A DNA stretch of 64,000 bases from Flavobacteriales bacterium (GCA_022402535.1 JAKRSD010000026.1:56349-120348); one strand, 5' to 3'; shown: positions 39,301-47,919, counted from the first letter of the stretch. A program made the numbers and translations. The notes: generated by a model not told the origin, from the sequence alone.

Positions 39301-40392
39301 TGTTCCCGGAGTTCCGTTAGTACCTATGCACCATGCCGGATTTCCGTCAGTATTTCTGCGTAGCACATGGTCGGTTTCCATAGACGGAACTTGTATGGAA
39401 TCTATAATATTTCCTGCGGCGTCGGTTAAAATCAATGTTTCGCCGGTGGTGAGTCCAAAATTGGTATGCGTTTCAGTTAAAGGATACTGCATCCAACCGG
39501 GAGCCAAGGTAGTTTGAACCACCGGAGTAGATACACCGATGACAAGACGCATGTTTCCCGTTAAATCAGAAGAGTTGGCATCCACATTATGTACCTGAAC
39601 GGCCAGTACATTCTGCCCCTGAAGCAGTAAGGGCTGAAATACAGAATAGGGAATAAAAAAGTCATCAACGGTTTGTCCCTGATAGCCGAGCGCTTCATGT
39701 TGTCCGGAAGCAAAGGCATTAAAAGCAGGTGGAGTTCCCGGAGTGCCTATGTTTGCCCGGGCTATTTCCACGCCGTTCAGATAGCAGACAAAGGCATCGT
39801 CATAATCGGCATTGAGCACCATGAACTGCACGGCCGACGGGTCGGAAAGGGTAAAAGTTGTACGGCTGAACACAGATGTTGCTGGCCACGGAATGGTGGT
39901 TCCGTCATCATTATCACCAAACCCGAATCCTCCGGGTCCCGAGTTCCAGGCTGCATCATTAAATCCCACATTTCGCCAAGCATTATTGGGTTCGGATGTG
40001 GGTACAAGGTATTTCCATGTGTTTGAAGGATAAACGGGCACTTCAAAATGATCGATGGTGGCTAACGCTCCGAGTCTGTTTTTCCCTGATGCAAAAATTA
40101 CTTTGCGCTGTCCCGGAGATAGGTTAATGGCAGGAAAGGTCCATTTATTTAGGTCTTCAGAATTGTCAGAAGCTTTGTAGCCGGAAAGATTCACGGTTTG
40201 ATTTCCGGCATTATACAGTTCAAACCAATCTTCAAAATCCCCATCTTCATCGCTTAGTGTGCTCAGGTTGGTTATCTGAATTTCATTCAGCAGTACTTGG
40301 GCATTAAGCGTATAAATAAATCCTGATAAGCATAGGATAAGAAATACATATCGTTTCAGCATGTGAGAATAGGAAAAGTTATAATTTTTCAT
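36331..40392 (-). CDS. CotH-kinase and lamin-tail-domain protein, T9SS type A
   Basis: About 1350 residues, exported. Signal peptide (LKRYVFLILCLSGFIYTLNA), a first lamin-tail domain (about residues 35-140; VLLNEIQITN), a chitobiase-like beta segment, a CotH kinase domain (about 490-780; KIHGGWSRAREQKSFRIQAK and the acidic motif LMDLDFGMG), two more lamin-tail domains near 940-1040 and 1100-1200 (SVTELMFNPDSQNPSGDWIE; ISEINYDSPGPSNANDW) and the sorting domain (VMVYPNPSHGNVNITF). CotH of Bacillus is an atypical protein kinase; in T9SS proteins the role is unknown. The ATG at 40392 overlaps the previous stop (ATGA); a later ATG at 40362 gives a tidier signal peptide. Confidence 0.88.
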   Translation of the reverse strand: MKNYNFSYSHMLKRYVFLILCLSGFIYTLNAQVLLNEIQITNLSTLSDEDGDFEDWFELYNAGNQTVNLSGYKASDNSEDLNKWTFPAINLSPGQRKVIFASGKNRLGALATIDHFEVPVYPSNTWKYLVPTSEPNNAWRNVGFNDAAWNSGPGGFGFGDNDDGTTIPWPATSVFSRTTFTLSDPSAVQFMVLNADYDDAFVCYLNGVEIARANIGTPGTPPAFNAFASGQHEALGYQGQTVDDFFIPYSVFQPLLLQGQNVLAVQVHNVDANSSDLTGNMRLVIGVSTPVVQTTLAPGWMQYPLTETHTNFGLTTGETLILTDAAGNIIDSIQVPSMETDHVLRRNTDGNPAWCIGTNGTPGTPNTGTCFNGYESQPVFSIQSGLYPGAVYVELSSPNPQAQIRVTFDGSIPTANSMLYTAPFSVGGTAVVSARAFSNTALPSPLKKNTYLINETDIGIPVISLSTDPSNLWDPITGIHVMGPNGNTSGYPFFNANFWQNWEREGYVEYFDANHQKQMEGPVGIKIHGGWSRAREQKSFRIQAKGKYGMETMDYPLIADKPHITSYKGINLRNGGNDYDNYRFHDALMERAVNKTHADYMGYAPAVVFLNGEYWGFMEIRENLDQHYVSNNHDISDNDVTVISTNYLGFNVISGSDSSFYPMVNYITQNNPTAPNYLNNVRNYLDLENYVDYIITQTYWCNGDWSNGIQNNTKLWHDDRPGGKWRFMLMDLDFGMGLAGNSPNDDYITIAGDENHYTDQMFAALKQNLEFRRYFINRYADLINTAFLFPNVNGKAQAMRSEILDIFNRHRIRWNTNSDALNGALNSRLNWAQQRVQGARNVIQNHFNLSGQVTLTLNVQPAGAGRIHISTIEPSENEYPWTGVYFRGVPVKITAVENPGYTFVNWQSNALIPGGSTQRELELTFNGNLPITAIFEGQAAENPLSVTELMFNPDSQNPSGDWIEIRNNLEVPLNLSGWKIRDDNPLHEFKFPLNTLLQPNEYYVIASDINAFQAAYPQVNNVMGPLNFSYSNQTDEVNIYRHNGTPYIQFSYSDSDQPDLRCSDGCGHSRGHLGTSTDYSSSQWFLECEGGSPGEPFVPCEYDILISEINYDSPGPSNANDWFEVKNNTNATVDLSGWKIRDRADNLFEIPQGTQLANNGYLVFARSLIDFSAVHATVQNVVGPTNVPLSNISDAIKIYEPNDRLHISMRYFNTTPWPTEAAGLGKTLELYSGAAHPCFASSWFSGCDGGSPGTAFEADCGESVSVNPINSQSGNVMVYPNPSHGNVNITFTEGYLNRYTLMDLRGIVIKEASMSPMSEYTLTLSDLPDGLYLLKTVDEKGVSTLHRILLSKQ

Positions 40393-42734
40393 CGTGCAAT
40401 GCATATTTTATGGTAACGGGTTAATTCGTTTTGAACCTGTACTTCTAGAAAATAAATTCCTGCAGCCAAGGAGGAACAATCGATTGGGTGGTTTGGGTTT
40501 GAATTGTTTTTTATGTAATCCGTTAGCATGATTTTACCTTCGGCATTCCGCAGGGTCAATGTTATATCGGATGAAGTCAATCCGGAAATAAAAAGAAAAT
40601 CGGTGGTGGGATTCGGATAAACCTGTGTGGAAAAAAGGTTTTCTTCAGTTATATCGGTGTTTTCACAAGTTTCAACCGTAATGTGAAGGGTATCCGATGC
40701 AGAACACCCGGGTTCATTGGTTGCCGTAAGCCAAATATCATGTTCACCGGTTCCCAGATTTTCTGCCGAAACAAATACCGAAACAGAATTAAATCCCAAC
40801 GACCACAAATAGCTTTCCGCGTTCGGTCCGGTAAGTACTACATTTTCATTTTCACAAAGGGTCAGGTCTTCCCCAAGGTTCACTGTCGGGAATACGCTTT
40901 CTTTTACTTCTACGGCCTGGATAATATTACAGTTGTTGGCATCGGTCAGATACATGTAATAAACTCCCGAGGGCAGTGAATTGATCTGGGCACCGGAAGC
41001 CGTATTCCCATTGGGGTACTGCCAATCTATAACAAACGGCGCTGTACCTCCCGAAACGGTAACTGCAATAGCTCCGGTAGAATCTCCGGCGCAGGTATTC
41101 GTAGTCTGATTGGCAAAATAAAACGGGTCCGGACCATTAATAACAAACGATTCTGTGATTTGATTTCCGCAATTATCATTGGCGGTGAGTGTATAGGTTC
41201 CTGGATTTATATGCGGAAGATATAAATCCGTAGAAGTGAAACCATCAGGGCCAGTCCACGAGGAATTATAATTTATTCCCCAACCTAAAATATTAGGTGT
41301 TATAGAGCCTTCAGATAGCACTCCAAAACTACCCGGGCAATCAGGCTCTGTTATGGCCGCTGTAACTGTATTTCCTACCGGAACGGGCCTTACCGAAAGT
41401 ACGGCATTGCCGGTTTGCCCATTCTTTCCGTCCAGTTGAATATAACAAACGGTTCCGGCAGGAAGGCAGTTTATATAACAGGTAGATGCATTGGGGTGTG
41501 AGCCTCCGCTTCCCTGACAGGCGGTGACTCCTGTAAATAAAACACCATTGGGAGGTTGGGTTGGTATATTCAAAATTGTATTTCCCTGCGCATCCATTAA
41601 GTTGAATGTTACTTCTTCGGGCCAACCGCCTGGAGTCCAAGAAACCGAAATAGGTTGATTTCCGGTGATTGGAATCTGCCACGAAAAGGAGTGGCCTGTG
41701 TAAAATGTATATTGGGTTGAAACCCCGTTCAACGTAATGGTTACAAATCCATCATTCCAACCGTCGCCGTACGAATCAAAACCATTTAACGTGTAAAAAC
41801 ATCCGGTGTTTCCGCCAGTACAGGTATTAGTCAGTTGGTTATAGAGTGTCTGGCAGGGAGCATCCCATGCCGAAGAACAACAAGATGGAATTTGTGAAAT
41901 AACATTGGTATAGGCTGCTGAACCTTTATCTACACACGAAGGCGGATTTGAAGGACAAACAGGCGCAGAACAACCGCCGAAAGCATCATCGTTGGCTGAC
42001 ACCAACTGAAAAGTATTCATGCTTCCACAGTTATTGGACGTATATACTGCCAGTTGGGTATCGAATCCGGTTCCGTTGTTACAGGTGGAAATCTCATAGG
42101 CCCCCGTTGTGGGTACCGTAAATTTGGCCCATACGGTTTTGTTTACGGAGTTATCGCACCAAAAACCGGAGGCATCACAATTTCCGATTGGCGGCATAAT
42201 TTCACCGGATTGCACACCACAACCTATGTTGCTGATATCGACAGCTGTAGAAGATCCGGCAAAAACTTCCAACGCATTGCAGGGACTGTCGTGCGGAGGA
42301 AGACCCGAGTTGCCAGCCTGAAAAGTCCATGAATTACCGATGCCTGTACCTACATAGTTATGCGTCAGGCTTCCATTTTCAAATAATTCAAATGTCAATC
42401 CTCCGTCTCCATAATCATCAACAAAATAGAGTGTGTAAAAAGCTCCCGGAGTTAAACATATAGCCGGTACCTGAATAACGGTATTATTGGGATATCCGTT
42501 ACCGTTAGCATCCTGTTGTCCTCCTCCGTTACAACCCACGGTCTGGATATTACTCCCCCAGGCTAGTGTGCCCGTTCCGCAGGGATTACTTCCCGATACC
42601 AATTCCCAGTAGGTTTCGTAACCCCAGGAATCGGTAGTAATATTCATGGTAAGTGCAATTTGTCCGGGGGCGCATTGCGACCAGATTCGCAAGCTGAAAA
42701 GTAGCCCGATAAAGGCTGTAGATAGTCCCTTCAT
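40389..42734 (-). CDS. Cys-rich surface protein with SprB-like repeat, T9SS type A
   Basis: A 781-residue exported protein. Signal peptide (LSTAFIGLLFSLRIWSQ), two copies of a domain with the YFVDDYGDGGLTFELFENG / FDSYGDGWNDGFVTITLNG pattern, a region with many cysteines (CSAPVCPSNPPSCVDKG), a SprB-type repeat (CAGDSTGAIAVTVSGGTAPF) and a type A sorting domain (TQVYPNPTTDFLFISG). SprB is the main gliding adhesin of Flavobacterium, so adhesion is a fair guess. Its stop overlaps the start of the CotH protein gene: the two form an operon and may work together at the surface. Confidence 0.85.
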   Translation of the reverse strand: MKGLSTAFIGLLFSLRIWSQCAPGQIALTMNITTDSWGYETYWELVSGSNPCGTGTLAWGSNIQTVGCNGGGQQDANGNGYPNNTVIQVPAICLTPGAFYTLYFVDDYGDGGLTFELFENGSLTHNYVGTGIGNSWTFQAGNSGLPPHDSPCNALEVFAGSSTAVDISNIGCGVQSGEIMPPIGNCDASGFWCDNSVNKTVWAKFTVPTTGAYEISTCNNGTGFDTQLAVYTSNNCGSMNTFQLVSANDDAFGGCSAPVCPSNPPSCVDKGSAAYTNVISQIPSCCSSAWDAPCQTLYNQLTNTCTGGNTGCFYTLNGFDSYGDGWNDGFVTITLNGVSTQYTFYTGHSFSWQIPITGNQPISVSWTPGGWPEEVTFNLMDAQGNTILNIPTQPPNGVLFTGVTACQGSGGSHPNASTCYINCLPAGTVCYIQLDGKNGQTGNAVLSVRPVPVGNTVTAAITEPDCPGSFGVLSEGSITPNILGWGINYNSSWTGPDGFTSTDLYLPHINPGTYTLTANDNCGNQITESFVINGPDPFYFANQTTNTCAGDSTGAIAVTVSGGTAPFVIDWQYPNGNTASGAQINSLPSGVYYMYLTDANNCNIIQAVEVKESVFPTVNLGEDLTLCENENVVLTGPNAESYLWSLGFNSVSVFVSAENLGTGEHDIWLTATNEPGCSASDTLHITVETCENTDITEENLFSTQVYPNPTTDFLFISGLTSSDITLTLRNAEGKIMLTDYIKNNSNPNHPIDCSSLAAGIYFLEVQVQNELTRYHKICIAR

Positions 42735-42865
42735 ACTTTATATTAAGCGTGAACTTGAGCCATTGAGAATTAATAATTTAGAAACGATTTCTAAACAATT
42801 ACCAAATATGCAAATTATTCACACACAAATTGCAAAGGCACAAAACTTGATTTTTTTTAATCTGT

Positions 42866-43603
42866 TTACCCTTTCGGTGGATAAGCCAAAGGCAATTTTT
42901 TCAGCGTTTCCCAAAGTGTTTTTACCACAATATGCTCTTTGTACCAGTTTTTATCGGCAGGCACTATATGCCATGGAGCCTGCTCCTTACAACGTTCAAA
43001 CAGAGTTTCGTAACAACGGATGAACTTTTGGCGATTATCTAAAGTCTGTTGGTCGTTCGGATTGTGTTTCCAGAATTTGGTGGGATCTGTTTCGCGTTCG
43101 GCAAGCCTTTCGCGTTGTTCGCTTTCGCTTACATGCAGATAAAATTTTAGTACCACAGTATAGTTCTGTTTTAATAGTAATTCAAAGTCATTGATAAGGC
43201 GGTAGCGTTGTTCAATGATTTCGGCAGGATGGGTTTGATATACGGTGGGCACCAGAATATCTTCGTAGTGCGATCGGTTAAAAATATGCATCATTCCTCT
43301 GCGGGGAACGGCTTTATGAATACGCCAGAGAAAGTCATGGGCAAATTCTTCTTCGGTAGGTTTTTTCCACGAATACACCTGAATACCGGTAGGATTGATG
43401 GTAGAAAATGCATTGCGTATTAATCCGTCTTTACCGCTTGCGTCCATGCCCTGGATGATTACCAACACCGAATATTTATTTTGGGCATAAAGCATATTCT
43501 GCAATTCAGAAAGCTCCGCTTTCATGAATTGGGTTACTTTTTTAAGTTGCTCTTTATCCGCTTCTTCAGGCGGCAATGTGCTGATTTGGGATAATATAAA
43601 CAT
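42866..43603 (-). CDS. Polyphosphate kinase 2 family protein
   Basis: A 245-residue PPK2-type enzyme that transfers phosphate between polyphosphate and nucleotides in the cytoplasm. Walker A GMDASGKDG (residues 52-60), Walker B-like region IFNRSHYEDILVPTVY (from 107) and the lid with multiple Arg are present. The compact single domain fits polyphosphate:AMP/ADP phosphotransferases; nucleotide preference (class I, II or III) cannot be read off. It starts 3 nt after the oxidosqualene cyclase stop, so the two are co-transcribed, with the cyclase first. Confidence 0.92.
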   Translation of the reverse strand: MFILSQISTLPPEEADKEQLKKVTQFMKAELSELQNMLYAQNKYSVLVIIQGMDASGKDGLIRNAFSTINPTGIQVYSWKKPTEEEFAHDFLWRIHKAVPRRGMMHIFNRSHYEDILVPTVYQTHPAEIIEQRYRLINDFELLLKQNYTVVLKFYLHVSESEQRERLAERETDPTKFWKHNPNDQQTLDNRQKFIRCYETLFERCKEQAPWHIVPADKNWYKEHIVVKTLWETLKKLPLAYPPKG

Positions 43604-43606
43604 GGG

Positions 43607-45850
43607 TTAAAGATAAAATTGATTTTTATCCCAGCGTTGTTTGGTTTTAATGTACCGTGCTAATGCCCACAACGGGAATACATTGCGGTAAGAGGTGTAG
43701 GTAATCATACAGTTAAAATTAAATACTCCCGAAATGCCCTGTTGGGGCCAGTCACCGTTACTTTCCTGTTTCGAAATCAAAAAACGGATTCCTTTTTCTA
43801 TGGCCTCAGGAGCCGGATATTCGCAAGCCATTAACCCTAATAATGCCCAGGCGGTATTGATGATTTGTCCATCATTGTGTGCGATATAACGTTTTTCTAC
43901 ACTCGAGCGATACGATTCGCCCCAGCTTCCGTCTGCATTTTGTTTATTGAGCAGAAAGGCGCATCCCCTTTGGGCTTCGGTACTGTTTTTTTCACCGGCT
44001 ACTGCCAGTGCCGTAAGGCCGAACCAGGTTCCATAAGTAAAACATACTGCCCACGAACCCAGCCAGGAACCGTCTTCAAGCTGTTTTTGTTTAATAAATC
44101 GGATGCCGTTTTTTATCGATTGGTTTATTTCGTTTTTTCGGTAATCAGGATACACATGCCTAAACTCGCAAAGCGCCCGAATACAGGCCGATGAACATTC
44201 GGTGTAGGGATAATCGGCCATGATGTCTCCGAATACCTCCGCCGGATTCATAATTTCCAACCATTTACCGGCTCGTTGCCTTTCGTAAGATGCCCATCCG
44301 CCGTTGGGGTTTTGAAAGGATAAAATTAAATCCGCCGCTTTAGCCAATCGTTCAAACGAGACTTTGTTTCCGATTCCGGCCTCATGAAAAGCCAACACCG
44401 AGGAAAGTCCCTCGGCTGTACAGTCGGTTATGGGCCATCCGTGATCAGAGGTACTGAAAGGCCATCCGCCCACCGAATCGTGGCGGAAAAATTTGCGATG
44501 GTCCCGCACCTCTTCCTTTACCTGCGTATCGTCAATAAAATCATAGGCTTTCTGCAAGGTTTCCGGGATGAATTTATCCGCTCCACCTTCAGTAAATGCC
44601 TGGGAGGCAAATGCGGCATCCCAAAGCTGGGAGCCGTTATACCCGTTCATTTTCATGCCGTCTTCGGCTACCCATAAATAGTCGTACCAGCGCTCCACGT
44701 GTTTCTTAAATTCTTCGGAGTTTTTTCCTTTCTGATGCCAAACCGCCAAAGAATTAATTACCTGGTTAACCGGACCGATATTGATGTAGTTTGTGTGTTC
44801 ATCTTCGGCATGAATATACTCCCACACAAACTTCAGCGCTTTTTTGCGCAAGGCTTTGATGTTGATTTTTTCGTACACATTCAGAGCTCCGTAAATCCCT
44901 TTCAGCAGTTTGGCAGGTTTCACATATGAATCGGTTTCATGTACATGAAACCGGTGTTTTTTCCAGCGGATGTTTTCATAGGGTTCGCAATAAATTTCGC
45001 TGCGTATTTCTCTGACTAAATCGGTTACGGTACCTTTGACTCTGTATCCGTAGCAATAGCTCATAGGCAGATACACCATGCGCGTATGGCACCAGTAATT
45101 CCCGGGGTGAAGTCCCCAATTTCTAGGCAGTAGCCAAAGTTCGGGAATCAGCGTGTTGCAGCCTTCCCATTCAAAAGCGCCCAATACGGATAGATAAAAT
45201 TTTCCCCAGGAGGGAATGGAAACTGCCCCGCCGTGTTCTTTTATCCAGTTTGAGGCATTCTGCATTTCGGGAGCATCGGGTTTCATACCCAGAATACGCA
45301 GCGCCACATATTGCATCACCGTGCCAAACATGGAACTTTCATCTTCGATGTGCAGCCCCCAGCCGCCATCAGTGTTCTGATGATTGAGCATATACCGTTT
45401 CACCAGTGTTTGATGCGATAGCGGAAGAGGCGAATCGGTTATATAGGATACCACGATCAGTCCCGGCAGTAAAAAATGTGGACCTCCGTAATCGCCAGCC
45501 CAGTGCCCGTCGGTTTGTTGCAAACCCGCATAAAACCGGGCTCCTTTTTCAAAAGCCGTGCGGGCAGCATCGGATTTGTTTTCTGCTGTTGAATTTGAAA
45601 AATGAGGGATTTGTGCCGTATGTTTTTCACGAAGAACACGGTCTGCGGCGTTGGCATTTTCTTTTTTGGAGAATATAAAAGCATATTCCATTTCTTTTAG
45701 AAATGCTTGCTTTTGTTCATCGGTCTGAATGTGTTCAGGAAATGAAAAATTCCAAACCTGTCGCCCTCTGTGCGAACTGAGTTTCCAGAGATTCCAAAAC
45801 GGCGCGCGGTCTGTTTTGGATTTGATTTCCACTAAATCGGTTTCTGTCAT
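43607..45850 (-). CDS. Oxidosqualene cyclase (sterol/triterpenol synthase)
   Basis: A 747-residue triterpene cyclase. The acid motif is DCTAE (D476-E480 in GWPITDCTAEGL), diagnostic of oxidosqualene cyclases, instead of the DXDD of squalene-hopene cyclases. Further active-site residues match: H255 (WCHTR), Y522 (GGWASYE), C477 and C552 (YTEC). Y404, H470 and I474 are the set (Tyr410/His477/Ile481) that marks plant cycloartenol synthase rather than lanosterol synthase. At least six QW repeats are visible (for example QNPNGGW, QLEDGSW). Membrane-associated enzyme converting 2,3-oxidosqualene to a cyclic triterpenol; the product (cycloartenol, arborane or other) is uncertain. Forms an operon with PPK2. 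No squalene epoxidase is in the window. Confidence 0.9.
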   Translation of the reverse strand: MTETDLVEIKSKTDRAPFWNLWKLSSHRGRQVWNFSFPEHIQTDEQKQAFLKEMEYAFIFSKKENANAADRVLREKHTAQIPHFSNSTAENKSDAARTAFEKGARFYAGLQQTDGHWAGDYGGPHFLLPGLIVVSYITDSPLPLSHQTLVKRYMLNHQNTDGGWGLHIEDESSMFGTVMQYVALRILGMKPDAPEMQNASNWIKEHGGAVSIPSWGKFYLSVLGAFEWEGCNTLIPELWLLPRNWGLHPGNYWCHTRMVYLPMSYCYGYRVKGTVTDLVREIRSEIYCEPYENIRWKKHRFHVHETDSYVKPAKLLKGIYGALNVYEKINIKALRKKALKFVWEYIHAEDEHTNYINIGPVNQVINSLAVWHQKGKNSEEFKKHVERWYDYLWVAEDGMKMNGYNGSQLWDAAFASQAFTEGGADKFIPETLQKAYDFIDDTQVKEEVRDHRKFFRHDSVGGWPFSTSDHGWPITDCTAEGLSSVLAFHEAGIGNKVSFERLAKAADLILSFQNPNGGWASYERQRAGKWLEIMNPAEVFGDIMADYPYTECSSACIRALCEFRHVYPDYRKNEINQSIKNGIRFIKQKQLEDGSWLGSWAVCFTYGTWFGLTALAVAGEKNSTEAQRGCAFLLNKQNADGSWGESYRSSVEKRYIAHNDGQIINTAWALLGLMACEYPAPEAIEKGIRFLISKQESNGDWPQQGISGVFNFNCMITYTSYRNVFPLWALARYIKTKQRWDKNQFYL

Positions 45851-45987
45851 ATTCTTCCTATATAATTTCGTGCATGGAGAATCTGACGCCGCAAATATCG
45901 GTTATTTGAATCGAATAATTGATGTTAAATACACTATTTGTGTTAGTATGGAGTCTGCAATTTTCATCTACTTTTACTTCGAAAATT

Positions 45988-46758
45988 ATGAACATGAAAA
46001 ATAAAATTCTCTCTTCACTTCTTGTTTTGTTTTTGTTATTTATTCAAGGATGCGGTTTGTTTCCGGATTATGGAAGCAAGCTGAAATTTGGTGCCGGTGA
46101 ATTATTTTATAAGGATGGGGTAACAAAGGACGAAGCCGAAAAATTGGGCAATTATTTATTGTATGAAGGTTTTTTTGACGAAGAAGAGCCCAAATCGGTA
46201 CAACTGGTGAAAAGAGAAGACGTTTATGTGTTCAGAATGGTGACAGCTTCGGATTTTATTGCCGATCCAGAATTTGAGCGAACCATTCTGTTTGCCGGTA
46301 TGGATTTTTCGGCCGATGTATTTTCAAATTCGCCGGTAGATATAGAATTGACCGATGAACTATTTAAAACCCAAAAAACCATTAAGAGTGCCGGTGTGCG
46401 CAAAAAGTATGGCAAAGCCTATGTATATCGCTTTCATCCTGTGGAAGATTCTACCGCTGATAAAGTAACGGAATATCTTATGCGGATTGGGTTTATCGGT
46501 AAAAAGGATATGTCGCTGGCGTATGATATACAAAACGATACGTTTTTGTATCAGATGGTAACCAAAGAAGGTGCGGAAAATGATACGCCTGTGGCTGAAG
46601 CCAATATGGCCATAGCCGGATTTTTGTCAAAAGAAGTTTTGGAAAACAAACCCGTTGAACTTCATTTTTTAAGGCCTGATTTTACGCTGAAGCGGATTTT
46701 TACTTACGAAGAAATCCAACAGGTTGCTGAAGCGGTTTCTGCAGAAGAATTATTGTGA
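45988..46758 (+). CDS. Hypothetical lipoprotein with two similar halves
   Basis: About 256 residues, unrecognised. Signal peptide with lipobox IQGC (LLVLFLLFIQGCG). The start is taken at ATG 45988 (MNMKNKILSS), because an upstream ATG at 45919 would put 23 poorly fitting residues in front of the signal. The mature part seems duplicated: KDGVTKDEAEKLGNYLLYEGFF and later VEDSTADKVTEYLMRIGFI, each followed by a V-x-L-V-x-R / F-x-Y-Q-M-V strand. It is divergent from the cyclase gene and convergent with the gene at 46761. Function unknown. Confidence 0.7.
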   Translation: MNMKNKILSSLLVLFLLFIQGCGLFPDYGSKLKFGAGELFYKDGVTKDEAEKLGNYLLYEGFFDEEEPKSVQLVKREDVYVFRMVTASDFIADPEFERTILFAGMDFSADVFSNSPVDIELTDELFKTQKTIKSAGVRKKYGKAYVYRFHPVEDSTADKVTEYLMRIGFIGKKDMSLAYDIQNDTFLYQMVTKEGAENDTPVAEANMAIAGFLSKEVLENKPVELHFLRPDFTLKRIFTYEEIQQVAEAVSAEELL

Positions 46759-46760
46759 AA

Positions 46761-47789
46761 TTAAGTGGTAATAAGCCGGTGAAGATGCAAATACAACACT
46801 TCGCCCATGTTTTTACAGTCTAAAAAATCGGGAACGGAATGGTATTCTGCCAATTCTTTTTTCAAGGTGTCGGTTTTTTCTTTTGTGGAAATGGTATCGC
46901 CCGACATGCACTCCAACAATGCTTTAAGCCTGATTTGTGATGCTTTTACCCGGCGGGCAGTCTGCACCCGTTCTTCGATTTTGTATTGCTCCACGGTTTT
47001 ATCGGTCATGGTTTCGGAGGCCAATTGCACATAGGGCAGATTATCTTTGAAAAACTGCGGCAGATACAGATTTTTTCGTCCTTCATAACATTGCTGGTCA
47101 AAATCTATTGACCGAATCCTATACTGCTCTTCATCAAAATCGGGGGTTACATCAATCACAAAATTATAGGCCCGTTGGTCGCCCAACAGCCTGAGAAAAC
47201 AGCGTTCGTTGAATTTAATGAATTCCTTGGCGAGTCTTACTTTATTGAGTGAAGGTTCCTGAATACGGTGTTTTATAAAATCATCACCGGGAATTCCCAC
47301 AATGTGCTCTTCAATCAGTGTGTTTCCATACACCAGATAATTGATGCGGTTGGGTGAGAGCATATGTTCCAGTTCCAATCCGTAAATCCGAGAGGCATCA
47401 GCCGTTTTTATGTAATAATAATCGTAGTTGTCATTCAGCCGGTTCATGATCCGGATACGGAAAGGTTTAGAGTTGCCGAACGTGCAGAAATCAATCCGTT
47501 CCACAAAAAGGTGGTCGATGGCATGCAGATCTCCCCCGGTTTTGAGCAATGAGTATATGCGGGTAAGCGCGGCATTGAGCTCTTCCATACGATAGGGGTC
47601 GTAAAGTTTGGTAACCCAAAGCGTATCGTTGCCGAATTTGTCATACACCGGAATCTGCGAAGTACTTTTAAGCAAATCGGAATAAGTGATACCCACATCT
47701 GCGTTGCGTTCATAGTTAAGCAGATAGTGATTGAGCTTTTCCTTGATGGGGAAAAACGGTTTTTTGCGGCTCACGTGGTTGAATTGCAT
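46761..47789 (-). CDS. Conserved Bacteroidota protein of unknown function
   Basis: About 342 residues, soluble, no signal peptide. It belongs to a family I recall as widely conserved in Bacteroidota (VSRKKPFFPIKEKLNHYL; VERIDFCTFGNSKPFRIRI; ADASRIYGLELEHMLSPNRI; EEHIVGIPGD), but with no known activity. The mid part has RSIDFDQQCYEGRKNLYLP, where an acidic D-F-D could bind metal as in kinase-like folds; that is only inference. The first in-frame start (GTG 47795) overlaps a TATCTTTG box on the same strand (47802-47795), so I chose ATG 47789, five bases after the box: a leaderless transcript. Confidence 0.75.
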   Translation of the reverse strand: MQFNHVSRKKPFFPIKEKLNHYLLNYERNADVGITYSDLLKSTSQIPVYDKFGNDTLWVTKLYDPYRMEELNAALTRIYSLLKTGGDLHAIDHLFVERIDFCTFGNSKPFRIRIMNRLNDNYDYYYIKTADASRIYGLELEHMLSPNRINYLVYGNTLIEEHIVGIPGDDFIKHRIQEPSLNKVRLAKEFIKFNERCFLRLLGDQRAYNFVIDVTPDFDEEQYRIRSIDFDQQCYEGRKNLYLPQFFKDNLPYVQLASETMTDKTVEQYKIEERVQTARRVKASQIRLKALLECMSGDTISTKEKTDTLKKELAEYHSVPDFLDCKNMGEVLYLHLHRLITT

Positions 47790-47794
47790 ATGCA

Positions 47795-47802
47795 CAAAGA
47801 TA
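47795..47802 (-). promoter_or_regulatory. -7 box (TATCTTTG) of the gene at 46761-47789
   Basis: Exact TAnnTTTG on the - strand, 5 nt before the ATG, with a T-run at about the -33 position. A start site 6-8 nt further falls at the start codon. Confidence 0.6.
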
Positions 47803-47919
47803 AAGGAGCTTGGATATGAAAAAAGTATCTGTTGCTAAACTTATTACAATCACCGATAAACGGTTAAAATTGTTAGTTCTACTTGTTTTGTAAATCGGTA
47901 GTTTTGAAAAAACAATTCG

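Noticed and set aside
42646..43023. 125-codon + strand ORF opposite PPK2 and the intergenic gap
   Set aside because: Overlaps the well-supported PPK2 gene on the other strand and has no recognisable features.
43607..45850. Call as squalene-hopene cyclase
   Set aside because: The acid motif is DCTAE rather than DXDD, and the oxidosqualene-cyclase His and Tyr residues are present.
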